Shown here: positions 1 to 8,195 of the stretch, one piece after another | Layout: the number at the start of each line of letters is the position of its first letter | Position numbering within the stretch: the stretch's first letter is position 1 | Assembly (NCBI RefSeq): GCF_004766045.1 | Contig: NZ_SPQQ01000009.1 | Location: 1 to 64,000 of the forward strand | Direction of reading: 5' to 3' | Length of the DNA: 64,000 nucleotides | Source of the DNA: Desulfosporosinus fructosivorans | GTDB lineage: Bacteria; Bacillota; Desulfitobacteriia; Desulfitobacteriales; Desulfitobacteriaceae | The notes under the pieces: generated by a model | Databases searched by the model: none | What the model saw: only the letters and a program-made list of their open reading frames with translations | Told to the model about the DNA's origin: nothing | Program-made: the position numbers and the translations under genes

Positions 1-25
1 GTTACCTTTTAATAGTATTCCCTAC

Positions 26-604
26 CTAACATGCTACTGCTAGCCAATACCGTTCAGAATTAATGTCGCTAAATCCCTTGATGTCTGCTTCAACGATGTA
101 GCTATACTTTCCAAAGTTTAGTTCATGGGTTAAATCTATTACTGCCTTTTGTGCTCCTGTATGCGGTCGGTATCCATAGCTATGGTCACTGAACTCCTGT
201 TCATAGATTGCCTCTAGAATCTTCGCCGCCGCGCGTTGAATGATCTTGTCTGAGACCGTAGGTATACCCAGCGGTCTTTTCTTTCCGTTGCCTTTGTCGA
301 TATACACTCTGCGTACTAGCTTCGCACGGTATTGTTTGCTTTTTAACTGCTCTACTGCCTTGCCAAGGTTGGATTCCAATTCCTCTGTATATTCCTTGAC
401 CGTTATGTTGTCTATTCCTGCAGAGGCTTTCTTCTTTAGATCATGGAATGCTTCGCGCAGTGCTTCGACGGTAAACAGTTTATATAAGTTTCCAAACCGG
501 TGAGTTTTGTTTTCTGTTGCCTTCTTTGCTATTCCCCGCAGGGAGGTTTGCCAGCATATTTCCGATCCGACATGTCCGGTGCTGGTTTCCTTTACAGGCT
601 GCAT
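26..604 (-). pseudogene. ltrA: Truncated group II intron reverse transcriptase/maturase (LtrA-type), N-terminal part only
   Basis: The 192-residue product matches the first third of a group II intron-encoded protein. It has the RT-0/RT-1 region, with the KKASAGIDNIT and GKKRPLGIPTVSDKIIQ motifs, then YGYRPHTGAQKAV, and reaches the first part of the catalytic palm (EADIKGF). Homology stops there. In intact proteins EADIKGFFD is followed by the YADD box, thumb, maturase X domain and HNH region, all absent here; the last 14 residues (SDINSERYWLAVAC) are foreign. A full protein is about 420-600 residues, so it cannot be active. The intron RNA lies just upstream on the same strand. Identity is firm; the agent of truncation is unknown. 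Confidence 0.85.
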
Positions 605-1070
605 ACTCTTGTTAACCCCTTCCCCATGTAGCCGGCTCTCCCGACCTCAGAGTACTGTGAATTAATCCACTCCCTGCTGGTCTTCAGTCTTCCTCTTTTT
701 CGATTGGTAAGTCTTACCGGTCTTTGCCGGAACCAACTGGGTCTCCCAAGTTCCTGATACTTCTCTCCATACATGCCATGTTCTCTGACCCCGACAGGCC
801 CTCCGGAATCTCACCTTTAATGATTCTTTTGTATTGACTTCCGTGACGTTAAACACGTGGTCACCTGCACTTTGTCCGTTTCCGAACACACGTTAACGAG
901 GCTGAATGTGCTTCAGGAGTTATGGTCCTCCTTATGGCCTATATGGTTCTCTGTGTACACTTCACCTTGCTGTTACCAGTTTTGGCGCAACACTCGATAT
1001 GGGTGGCTGGTTAGGCCTTGCCCAACAAGGACTTTCACCTTGTAAGAAATACCAAGCTTACTTGGCGTAC
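605..1070 (-). ncRNA. 5' part of a group II intron RNA (domains I-IV remnant)
   Basis: About 465 nt without a real reading frame precede the maturase start, as expected for the 5' ribozyme domains of a bacterial group II intron. Near 1061-1070 the minus strand reads GTACGCCAAG, close to the conserved 5' splice-site start (GUGYG), and is followed by an AAGGTGAAAGTCCTT hairpin typical of early domain I. The 3' domains V and VI are missing because the element is cut inside its protein gene, so it cannot splice or move. The exact 5' end is an estimate by eye. Confidence 0.6.
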
Positions 1071-1080
1071 TAACGTCCCG

Positions 1081-1133
1081 AGAATTCCCGACGCGCCATT
1101 CCGCTTTCATCTTGGCAAAGTGTTGGGAATTCT
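1081..1133. repeat. Imperfect stem-loop next to the intron 5' end
   Basis: AGAATTCCC at 1081-1089 is repeated inverted as GGGAATTCT at 1125-1133 with 35 nt between. It borders the presumed intron 5' end. Some bacterial group II introns insert at hairpins or terminators, so this may be the original target, but that is inference. No gene is seen from here to 1227. Confidence 0.35.
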
Positions 1134-1227
1134 CTGTTGTACGCCGTACGGCAGATACTGCATGTTATTAATAACCCAAAGCCAAAACCAAATGGTATTT
1201 GCATTCAATTATCTTACAAAAAAAGAG

Positions 1228-1719
1228 TTATAGCCTCTTTAATAATGATTTGATAATGATTTGGTGAAATGGCTTTACTGGTAAAAAATATATTTTACCC
1301 CAAATATTATTAAACCTTACAATCGTGGTCAAATAAATAAAACAATTTTGCTCACTTTTCTTTTTCATAACAGCTGTTCTAAAGTTTAAATGTTTATCAT
1401 TTTCAGCCATAACAATTTCATTTTCGTTTCTGTCAATAACTGCAAAATAACCTGCTTTCGTTCCAATTGGATAATAAATTGATTCAGTAATATCCTTCTT
1501 TTTTCCAGTATTTAATCCAAACAACCTAACTAAAGAACCTCTAATCCTCATTAAAAAGTCAACCCATTTGGGAATCCTAAATATTTCTGTTGTGAGATTA
1601 TCAATCGTCTCATCCGTGCTTTTTACGATTTGATATGAATCACAGTAATCGATTCTACCAAAATCTTTATTAATTAGTGATTGTTCAGGAGATACATGAT
1701 ATTTATATACTTTTGGCAT
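1228..1719 (-). CDS. DUF2867 family protein
   Basis: A 163-residue soluble protein starting MPKVYKYHV. The IDYCDSYQI segment near the N-terminus, the central IYYPIGTKAGYFAVIDRNENEIV stretch (reads as a beta-rich core) and the C-terminal TTIVRFNNIWGKIYF pattern followed by VKPFHQIIIKSLLKR are characteristic of DUF2867, whose function is unknown; some members are fused to NAD-dependent epimerases. The start was set at the second methionine because AAGGAGG lies 8 nt upstream of it; an ATG six codons earlier overlaps that ribosome site. It stands alone between mobile-element debris, so it is probably an accessory gene. Family assignment is by motif memory only. Confidence 0.65.
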   Translation of the reverse strand: MPKVYKYHVSPEQSLINKDFGRIDYCDSYQIVKSTDETIDNLTTEIFRIPKWVDFLMRIRGSLVRLFGLNTGKKKDITESIYYPIGTKAGYFAVIDRNENEIVMAENDKHLNFRTAVMKKKSEQNCFIYLTTIVRFNNIWGKIYFLPVKPFHQIIIKSLLKRL

Positions 1720-1737
1720 ATATGCTGCCTCCTTCAA

Positions 1738-2337
1738 TTATTACCTAACGTCGTTTTATCTTGTCGATAAACTTTAGTCTAAGTCTTGTTAGTATTTCTA
1801 ATCAATCTAATGCCTTTTTCCAATATTACATCCAAACCGAGTATGGCGTATAACAGTTTTTTTACGAACTTCGCTAATTATCTGTCTAATTGACTTAATA
1901 CGAACCTGTTCGTATATTTTTCCTTTGGTTGACCAATGTCTAATCTTAATTTTCTCATCTTCAATCTAAATATATTCTTCATTAACTTCCAATTGGTAAT
2001 ATAAAAGCAACAAGTAAACGATCCCTACGGGTTGGGGGCGAGGATGCTACCCTAAATCAGGGGATGGGGCTTACCCAAAAGGAATACATACTATGAGCCA
2101 CAGCCCTCGACCCATTGAAGCATCCGATGCAGGGTCCCATGTCAAGTCTTAACCCAGAGTGCTTGTGATATTGAAATGATTTTCTATAATATTTTTCTCA
2201 AATTATGGTTGATTTTTATTAGCAGGATTATCCTACCAATGCGTCACAGTATAAGAATTAGTGGAACTTGACTTGGGACGCTATAAAAGAAGATTGCGAA
2301 ACAGACAAACATCTAACAACTTTGATAAAGAATACGG
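1738..2337. other. Gene-free stretch with decayed sequence
   Basis: No gene with a ribosome site is supported. A more GC-rich block at about 2010-2155 stands out from AT-rich flanks and has short local pairings. At 2262-2352 the plus strand encodes a plausible C-terminal tail (WNLTWDAIKEDCETDK and on, stop at 2350-2352) that begins after an in-frame TAG, so it looks like the end of a decayed gene. TCCCATGTCAAGTCT near 2136 and GACTTGGGA near 2270 are roughly inverted to each other, possibly the ends of a degraded small element. Neither could be assigned. Confidence 0.3.
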
Positions 2338-2871
2338 TCAACTACTTGAATCAATAGAATAAAATACATGCCTCCTCAGAGGACTGCCCTCAATAATATT
2401 CGGATGTTCAAATTCCATAACTTTTACCATGCCAATCTTTTTCATTACATTTTCAGATTGAACATTTATTTTCGAAGTGAAGCTATATATTTTATTGAAT
2501 TCTAGTCTTTCTATTCCATATGTTAAACATGCCTTTGCCCCTTCTGTTGCAAATCCATTACCCCATGCTTCATATTTAAGTCTCCAACCTATTTCAATAC
2601 AAGGAGTAAATTGAGAGTTGAAGTTTGCCCAATGGTATCCTATAAAGCCAATGAAACTATTACTATGACTCGATTCAACTGCATAAAGGCCATACCCATA
2701 ATTTCTGAATTCATCTTTAATTATGTTGTAAAATCTATCTGTTTCCTCATCAGCAAGCGTTTTAGTAAAATATTTCATTACCCTGGTATCCTTATTCATT
2801 ATCCGAAATTCATATAGGTCTTGTTCATTCCAATCTCGAAATACCAACCTTTGTGTTTCAAAATAAACCAT
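2338..2871 (-). CDS. GNAT family N-acetyltransferase (RimJ/RimL type)
   Basis: A 177-residue protein with the RimJ/RimL-like acetyltransferase pattern. It opens with the ETQRLVFRDWNEQDL strand-helix motif, has a central FIGFIGYHWANF strand, then IEIGWRLKYEAWGNGFATEGAKA, which contains the acetyl-CoA pyrophosphate-binding loop (Q/R-x-x-G-x-G/A, here WGNGFA), and ends with the N-V-x-S-x-x-V-M-K-K-I-G-M signature. Family members transfer acetyl from acetyl-CoA to protein N-termini or small amines; the substrate cannot be told. AGAGGT precedes the ATG by 5 nt. No operon partner is visible; it sits among broken genes. Confidence 0.85.
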   Translation of the reverse strand: MVYFETQRLVFRDWNEQDLYEFRIMNKDTRVMKYFTKTLADEETDRFYNIIKDEFRNYGYGLYAVESSHSNSFIGFIGYHWANFNSQFTPCIEIGWRLKYEAWGNGFATEGAKACLTYGIERLEFNKIYSFTSKINVQSENVMKKIGMVKVMEFEHPNIIEGSPLRRHVFYSIDSSS

Positions 2872-3493
2872 GCTTTACCTCTTCTGAAAGGGCGATATCT
2901 AACGGTCTTTATATGAAGTTATAATAATTTTACAGAAATCAAAATAAGGCCTTACTTCGCAACATCCTACTGATGCCGTCAACACTGATTTTGTGGAACG
3001 CTTTCATACCTGCTGGGTTTAGACATTATTAATACTTATAATCTATTGACTCCACTTTTATCAAAATCAGGATTCATTGTCTAGTTGGTAATTGTAAACC
3101 TACCTTCGAGTAATTGTTACACCCTTTAAAATCTCCATATTTACCCTTTCTCGTGAGTAACTCCCCACCACATTTGGGATAACTATTAGCGCCAATTTGG
3201 TTCGCTAAGCTTCCTTTTTATGTATTCCTTCAACATGCTGAGTTCTGACTTTTTTATTACGTGGGTCACCCGTGAGCGGAAAATCTGGCATCCTATTTCT
3301 AATAGCGCATATAACTGCAAACACTTTCTATAGCCTAAATTCTTCATTATTCTGTTAAACCCTGCCAACAACTGTTCCTTTTTACAATATTCTTTATATT
3401 TTACCCTATTAACACGGACCTTCTGCTTGATAGTCTATCATGCATAGCTTACTCTGCTTAAAGCATAACGCTCAGCTCAGACAATTCTATGTT
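2872..3493. other. Gap with an unassigned, start-less reading frame
   Basis: The only notable frame is on the minus strand, open from about 3436 to its stop at 3186 with no ATG. Its product (KKEQLLAGFNRIMKNLGY ... LKEYIKRKLSEPNWR) is lysine-rich and looks protein-like, so it is probably the 3' end of a decayed gene, but I do not recognise the family. Nothing else is supported here. Confidence 0.25.
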
Positions 3494-3535
3494 AAAAAAG
3501 GAGCGAAGCCTAAGATTCTTAGTTTCGCTCCTTTT
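3494..3535. terminator. Strong symmetric hairpin, likely bidirectional terminator
   Basis: AAAAAAGGAGCGAA pairs with TTCGCTCCTTTT around a short internal palindrome, CTAAGATTCTTAG. It has T-runs on either strand, as in a bidirectional Rho-independent terminator. Both flanking regions are decayed, so its gene is lost or unrecognised. Confidence 0.6.
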
Positions 3536-4227
3536 CCCTGCATAGACTTTTTCACATCACACCACCAGTCACTTAGAATCCCTTCTTGATAACCCGCTAG
3601 ACCAGTTTTAAGAAGATTTTCTTTGAGAGGAGCCTCTGTCGAGTTGTTTCAAGCGCTGAGGACTTAGGACCTGATCCGAGCGCGAAAGCAGATAATCTTC
3701 GAGGGTAATGCCAAGCTTTTGCTTGCCTGGGGTAGATCCGATTTCAAGACAGTCTCTTCCCTTCCGTCTAGCCATGACTATAGCTTATGCTTACTTGCCC
3801 TATTGCTTAGCCTATCAAGTGTCGAACTTTACCATCCCAACTATAGCGGATCACGGTCACGTAGGAGGCATTCTTAGGCCGCACCAGTTCTGCGATGGCA
3901 AATGAGATATGGTATCATAGTCACCCCAGAGGGCCTGGGAGTTCTTTATCGTCATAGTCGTTCATAACAAGAACATCACTCCGCTGAAAGCTCTTTCCGC
4001 TCCTTTTTCTGTCGTGCCTTATCCAGGCGTTCTTGATACATCTCTTGAATCCAAACGAAGATGATTTCATTGGGCGCATGTCCGAACTAGACTTCAATTA
4101 TTTAGTGGGTGAAATCGAACGAATATATAATGATTGATAGACCTCCTTCACGGGGTCTTTTTCGTTATATCCACATTCAAAACGAGACGGAGCATGGCAG
4201 AAAGGGCATGTGCCACCTCTCGCTTCC
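3536..4227. other. Decayed coding debris, minus strand
   Basis: Two short minus-strand frames look like remains of real genes. One is 3608-3775, 55 residues starting MARRKGRDCLEIGS and containing LGITLEDYLLSRSDQ. The other is 3976-4095, ending in a charged helix (QERLDKARQKKERKELSAE) with no start in frame. Neither has a clear ribosome site. This debris lies directly downstream of the DUF3102 fragment and may share its mobile origin. No family was recognised. Confidence 0.25.
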
Positions 4228-4703
4228 TTACGGCGTATCTTCGCCAGGACGAGCTTGCCTGCTCCAGGTCTCATCCTTAAGCCACACATTCAAAAGCTCG
4301 TAAACTTTATTCTTATAAGTGATATACGTCTCCTTGTCATTGGGGGCGATTTGGAGCAGCTCATGCTTTACTTCCTTAATGGTTTTATCCAAGTTTTCAC
4401 CGAGGAAGGCAATATGGTTGGCCTTGACCTTGAGCGACGTATTAATGAAGTTCGTTTTCATCCTCTCATAGCCCTTGGCGGATGAACTTTGTTGGAGCGA
4501 CTCCAGCGAATCCTTCAACTGCCTGGCCGTTTTAACGAGTTCCGCTTTGGACGTCTTGACGTTCTCCAATTGGACCTTCAGATTGGCAAACTCCGTAGTC
4601 AGCTCGGTGATGATACCGCTTTGGTCTTCCACTGTTTTCTGGAGGTCCGCGTTCTCCTGCAGGGCCTAAAAGAAGCACCGCCTGGCTGTAGTTCAAATTC
4701 GGA
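4228..4703 (-). pseudogene. DUF3102 family gene fragment, copy 1 (internal deletion)
   Basis: The readable part is a long coiled coil (DLQKTVEDQSGIITELTTE, then ANLKVQLENVKTSKAEL) followed by a C-terminal part absent from copy 2 (KANHIAFLGENLDKTIKEV, YELLNVWLKDETW). Compared with copy 2 at 15631-16190, about 120 nt are gone between the LNYSQAVLLL segment and the coiled coil, with GG microhomology at the join, and an in-frame TAA lies in the palindrome at 4694-4717. The start is lost. Nucleotide identity to copy 2 is very high across the shared part, so the copies are recent duplicates. DUF3102 proteins are of unknown function; intact members carry an N-terminal helix-turn-helix-like segment. 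Confidence 0.65.
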
Positions 4704-4717
4704 TTAATCCGAATTTG
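4694..4717. repeat. Perfect 24-nt palindrome inside DUF3102 copy 1
   Basis: The sequence is CAAATTCGGATT followed by its exact reverse complement AATCCGAATTTG. It corresponds to the 26-nt palindrome in copy 2 (15985-16010), which has a different centre. Here the centre creates an in-frame TAA. Confidence 0.9.
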
Positions 4718-5153
4718 AGGAGGTAAGCTGTGCCTTGTCGTTTTGTTCCCGAATACTACAGTATTCTGCTAAGGTTCTGAATAGCCGCTTTCTCATGGAT
4801 TGGCAAAACTCATTCAGGTTTTCCCGATCAAATTCATCCTTGTGGTTCACCAAGTTAAAGCACTTGAGGCATAACCTGACTGCCCAACACTTCCTGCATG
4901 GCTCATTAAAAAAAGCGTTATATTCATTCAGAAAATCTGCAATGACCTTGGGATCCAGTCCATGGGATACAGATCCAATCGGAAGCCTTCATAATCTATT
5001 GAAAATTATATAACCGCTTCTTGCAATCCATACCCCTCCAAAGTGCGTAACTGTTTCGTCAGCCTTAAAAATTTGGAGGAGGTCATCCACCGTAATGGTT
5101 CGAAGACAGTGGTGCAAATTGTTGCAGGCCTTCGCTCTTAAAAAGAGCATCAT
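4704..5153 (-). pseudogene. C-terminal remnant of a radical SAM/SPASM peptide-maturase-like gene
   Basis: One minus-strand frame, interrupted by a TGA at 4989-4991, reads NNLHHCLRTITVDDLLQIFK, then a short gap, then RLPIGSVSHGLDPKVIADFL and a cysteine cluster CRKCWAVRLCLKC, ending in a helical tail (FCQSMRKRLFRTLAEYCSI). PIG-x-x-x-x-G-x-D followed by C-x2-C-W-A-x3-C-x2-C is the C-terminal auxiliary iron-sulfur (SPASM/twitch) signature of radical SAM enzymes that modify ribosomal peptides. The catalytic CxxxCxxC barrel is absent, as is any precursor peptide gene. The last codons (TSSNSD, stop at 4704-4706) coincide with DUF3102 sequence, so the two genes are joined. Non-functional as it stands. 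Confidence 0.6.
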
Positions 5154-5160
5154 CCTTATA

Positions 5161-5189
5161 TTGACATCCGATAAGTTACTTGATACACT
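5161..5189 (+). promoter_or_regulatory. Sigma-A promoter of the ilvBN T-box leader
   Basis: A consensus -35 TTGACA (5161-5166) and a near-consensus -10 TACACT (5184-5189) are separated by 17 nt. Transcription should begin near 5196, just ahead of T-box stem I, which fits well. Confidence 0.75.
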
Positions 5190-5196
5190 GGAAAAA

Positions 5197-5524
5197 CAAA
5201 AGCAAATTGTAATGCGATGATCAGGAGGAGTACATACTCCCGCTATTCAAGAGAGAAGATGGTTGGTGCGAATCTTCATGGAGGAAGTATGGAAGTAGCC
5301 TTTGAGCAGTGAACCGAACGAGAGAAATCTCTAGTAGACTTCAACGGAGTTTTCCACCGTTACAAGGAAAGCGGTATCGATCACAGTATTCGTGCTGATT
5401 TATTCAGTACCCTATTTGTTTTCCGTACCGACAGAGTGCAGAGGTCTTTCCTCTGAATTTAGGTGGTAACACGGAAGTAGATTCGCCCTAAGCTAAAGCA
5501 AAATTTAGCTTAGGGCTTTTTGTT
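5197..5524 (+). ncRNA. T-box leader controlling ilvBN (candidate valine specifier GUA)
   Basis: The T-box sequence AGGTGGTAACACGG (5461-5474) lies ahead of an intrinsic terminator and 98 nt before the ilvB start, which defines a tRNA-sensing T-box leader. Stem I has an AGTA/GAA loop-E pair: CATACT (5233-5238) pairs with AGTATG (5286-5291). On the 3' side GAA is followed by GTA-G at 5295-5298, so the specifier triplet reads GUA, valine, in my hand fold. Uncharged tRNA would pair with the specifier and the T-box bulge, favour the antiterminator and let RNA polymerase into ilvBN. The T-box call is firm; the specifier is provisional because leucine and isoleucine are also common regulators of this operon. 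Confidence 0.9.
5485..5524 (+). terminator. T-box terminator hairpin upstream of ilvB
   Basis: GCCCTAAGCTAAA pairs with TTTAGCTTAGGGC around GCAAAA, followed by TTTTTG. Its left flank adjoins the T-box sequence, so antiterminator formation excludes it. Confidence 0.9.
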
Positions 5525-5558
5525 TGCTTTTATAAATTTTTAAGGAGGTAACAAGACT

Positions 5559-7286
5559 ATGCAACAAGTCAAAGGAACCAGTTTATTAGTAAAAGCGTTA
5601 CAGGAAGAAGGAGTAGATACAGTATTTGGTTATCCGGGAGGACTGGTAACGGATATTTTCGACGAACTCTATCACCAGGAGGCAATTAAGGTTGTATTGC
5701 CACGACATGAGCAGGCACTGGTTCATGAGGCAGACGGTTATGCACGTTCGACAGGTAAAGTGGGCGTATGCTTGGTGACCGGTGGTCCGGGTGCGACAAA
5801 CATGGTCACCGGAATAGCAACCGCTTACTATGATAGTGTGCCGCTGGTTTGCTTGTCAGGGCAGGTTGCCTCTAGCTTGATCGGAGACGATGCCTTTCAA
5901 GAGGCTGACATCATTGGTATCACGAGAAGTATTTGTAAATATGGAGTCATTGTTAACGATCGAAAGAATCTCGGCAAAATAATCAAGGAAGCTTTCTATA
6001 TTGCCAGAACCGGGAAACCCGGCCCGGTATTAATCGATTTACCTAAGGATATTATGCTTGAGTTAGGCAGTGATGACTATCCAGAAAAGGTGAATCTCAG
6101 AGGGTACAAGCCAAGTACGAAAGTACACATCGGACAGCTTAAAAAGGCGGTGGATTTATTAAAAGCTTCCCAAAAACCGATTTTCCTGATTGGTGGAGGG
6201 GTAAATATCGCCGGAGCCTACGCTGAACTCACGAAGCTTGTGGAACTAACAAAGATTCCTGTCGTGACAACCATGATGGGAAAAGGAAGTATTGACACTA
6301 ACCATGCCTATTATCTCGGCAATGTTGGCATGCATGGAAGTTATGCCGCCAATATGGCAATTACGGAATGTGATCTGCTATTTTCCATCGGAACAAGATT
6401 TAGTGATCGAGTTACGAGTAAAATCAGTGAATTTGCACGCAAAGCTAAAATTGTGCATATCGATATTGATACAGCCTCCATCTCCAAGAATATCAAGGTG
6501 GATATTCCCATCGTTGCTGACGCAAAAGAAGCTATTGAAGCCATGCTTAACTATGTAAAAGAACATGACACAACGGAATGGCTGAAGCAGCTTGAAACCT
6601 GGAAAGCATCACATCCCCTTACTATGCAGAAGAACAAAGGGCTAACCGCCAAAAAGATTATTGACCATATCAATGAAAACTTCAAAGACGCAATCATCGT
6701 AACGGACGTCGGGCAACACCAAATGTGGACAACTCAGTTTTTAGAGTTAAATAAGAATATGAAGCTGTTAACCTCAGGTGGTATGGGAACAATGGGCTAT
6801 GGTTTGCCTGCTGCCATCGGTGCAAAAATAGGCAATGAAGATAAATTAGTTATTTGTATTTCCGGTGACGGGGGAATGCAGATGAATATTCAAGAGATGG
6901 CTACTGCTGTGGCAGAGGAGCTTCCTGTGATTATTTGCATATTTAACAACAGCTCTTTAGGAATGGTCAGACAAGTTCAAACACTCTTTTACGAAAAGCA
7001 TTATTCCAGTGTATGTACAAGACGCAGGAAAGCATGCGATTTAAGATGTAGTGGTACAAGTGATCAATGTCCTGTCTATTCACCGGATTTTGTTGCCTTG
7101 GCTAAGTCTTACGGAGCGGAAGGTATCCGTGTGACAAGAGAAGTGGAAATTGGGACCGCCTTCGAACAGGCATTAAAGAACACGAAAGGTCCTACGATCA
7201 TCGAATTTATCATGGACAAAGATGAACTTGTTCTGCCCATGGTCCAAGGTGGAAAACCATTGTATGACATGATTTTGGAATATTAA
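5559..7286 (+). CDS. ilvB: Acetolactate synthase large (catalytic) subunit
   Basis: 575 residues. Thiamine-diphosphate enzyme joining two pyruvates to 2-acetolactate, or pyruvate and 2-oxobutyrate to acetohydroxybutyrate, the first common step to valine, leucine and isoleucine. The three-domain layout is complete: an N-terminal PYR domain with the activating Glu in PRHEQALVHEADGYAR, a central FAD-type domain, and a C-terminal PP domain whose SGDGGMQMN...IFNNSSLGMVRQ is the GDG-x-NN cofactor motif. Unusual is a Cys-rich insert at about residues 483-508 (C-x6-C-x3-C-x6-C) where canonical enzymes go from the RYS-like strand straight to PDF. AAGGAGG precedes the ATG. It is followed by ilvN 14 nt on and controlled by the T-box leader. 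Confidence 0.97.
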   Translation: MQQVKGTSLLVKALQEEGVDTVFGYPGGLVTDIFDELYHQEAIKVVLPRHEQALVHEADGYARSTGKVGVCLVTGGPGATNMVTGIATAYYDSVPLVCLSGQVASSLIGDDAFQEADIIGITRSICKYGVIVNDRKNLGKIIKEAFYIARTGKPGPVLIDLPKDIMLELGSDDYPEKVNLRGYKPSTKVHIGQLKKAVDLLKASQKPIFLIGGGVNIAGAYAELTKLVELTKIPVVTTMMGKGSIDTNHAYYLGNVGMHGSYAANMAITECDLLFSIGTRFSDRVTSKISEFARKAKIVHIDIDTASISKNIKVDIPIVADAKEAIEAMLNYVKEHDTTEWLKQLETWKASHPLTMQKNKGLTAKKIIDHINENFKDAIIVTDVGQHQMWTTQFLELNKNMKLLTSGGMGTMGYGLPAAIGAKIGNEDKLVICISGDGGMQMNIQEMATAVAEELPVIICIFNNSSLGMVRQVQTLFYEKHYSSVCTRRRKACDLRCSGTSDQCPVYSPDFVALAKSYGAEGIRVTREVEIGTAFEQALKNTKGPTIIEFIMDKDELVLPMVQGGKPLYDMILEY

Positions 7287-7300
7287 GGGAGGAATTAACC

Positions 7301-7798
7301 ATGGAGAAACGCTGGATTTCACTGTTTGTTGAAAATGATATCGGTGTTTTGGCGAAGATTTCAGGTCTATTTGCAGGAAAAGCCTATAATTTAGAAAGTC
7401 TGACGGTGGGAATGACAGAGGATGAAACCGTTTCAAGAATGACCATTAGATTAAAGAGTGATGATGAAACTTTTGAACAGATCAAGAAGCAATTAAATCG
7501 TTGTGTAGAAGTTATCAAAGTCATTGATCTTACTAATAGTCCGATTCATATGAAGGAACTGCTCTTTGTTAAAATAAGAAAATGCTCAAAAGGTGATCAG
7601 GAAGCATTGTTCAGAATTGCTGAGGTCTTTGGTGTTTCAATCATAGATTACGATAAAGAAAGTGTCTTGATGGAATGCGTTCAAACGGAAAGCAAGAACA
7701 ACGATCTGATTAATCTCTTGAGTAGTAATTTTCAAAGCATTGAAGTGGTTAGAGGCGGAAGTGTTGCAATAGAATCTATCAGTATAACAGAGCGGTGA
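7301..7798 (+). CDS. ilvN: Acetolactate synthase small (regulatory) subunit
   Basis: 165 residues. The N-terminal ACT domain (about 1-75) begins with RWISLFVENDIGVLAKISGL, the canonical regulatory motif that binds valine and sends feedback inhibition to the IlvB catalytic subunit. The C-terminal domain (about 80-165) matches the ALS_ss_C family. Length is normal (about 160-170). GGGAGG lies 9 nt before the ATG, and the 14-nt gap to ilvB indicates co-transcription under the same T-box. A terminator follows at 7866. Confidence 0.95.
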   Translation: MEKRWISLFVENDIGVLAKISGLFAGKAYNLESLTVGMTEDETVSRMTIRLKSDDETFEQIKKQLNRCVEVIKVIDLTNSPIHMKELLFVKIRKCSKGDQEALFRIAEVFGVSIIDYDKESVLMECVQTESKNNDLINLLSSNFQSIEVVRGGSVAIESISITER

Positions 7799-7865
7799 TC
7801 ACAGGTTGCAGCCTAATGCACTCATTTTAATAACTCTTCAATATTCACGCTGAATTAGAGGTTAC

Positions 7866-7909
7866 AAGAAATAACCGCAATCCTTGGCAGGGGCGGTTAT
7901 TTCTTCTTT
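7866..7909 (+). terminator. Terminator after ilvBN
   Basis: AAGAAATAACCGC pairs with GCGGTTATTTCTT and a T-rich tract follows. It lies 68 nt downstream of ilvN, between convergent units. Confidence 0.8.
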
Positions 7910-8195
7910 ACATACTAAATGAATCTTTCAAGTAATATGTCTTCAATATTTCTTCTTGCATCGATGACTGCAAGATAAAGCCCTATACCTTTCCTTTAGC
8001 TTAGCTCCCAGTTACATCGGATTCAGAGAGCTGGAGAAAAATTCGGCGTTTCTCTCAGCGATAGGGTTTTTTATTATTGGTCAGTCCCACCAGATTCAGA
8101 CCAACCGATAAAGCCCCCACCTAGAATTAGATGAGGGCTATAGCTATTTAACTTCCTCTAACGACTAATTGAGGGAAGTACGGGTCACCAGGGAG
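7910..8195. other. Convergent intergenic region with several structured segments
   Basis: No gene. At 7990-8075 CCCTAT and ATAGGG bracket a complex fold ending in TTTTTT on the plus strand; the minus-strand reading contains CGCCGAA and GAATCCGATG blocks reminiscent of a riboswitch core, but no gene lies downstream in either direction. At 8108-8142 a minus-strand hairpin (AGCCCTCATCT with AGGTGGGGGCT, then TTTAT) can terminate the transporter operon. Confidence 0.5.
8108..8142 (-). terminator. Probable terminator of the nucleoside transporter operon
   Basis: On the minus strand AGCCCTCATCT pairs, with G-U pairs, with AGGTGGGGGCT and is followed by TTTAT. It lies 54 nt after the last permease gene. 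Confidence 0.5.

Noticed and set aside
3708..3905. Plus-strand frame in the decayed region as a gene
   Set aside because: It has no ribosome site and the opposite strand holds the better protein-like frame.
4989..4991. In-frame TGA in the SPASM remnant read as selenocysteine
   Set aside because: No adjacent SECIS-like hairpin was seen, the rest of the gene is missing and other lesions surround it, so a plain nonsense mutation is simpler.
5013..5160. Plus-strand reading frames over the SPASM remnant
   Set aside because: They are shadows of the minus-strand gene, with no ribosome site or motif.
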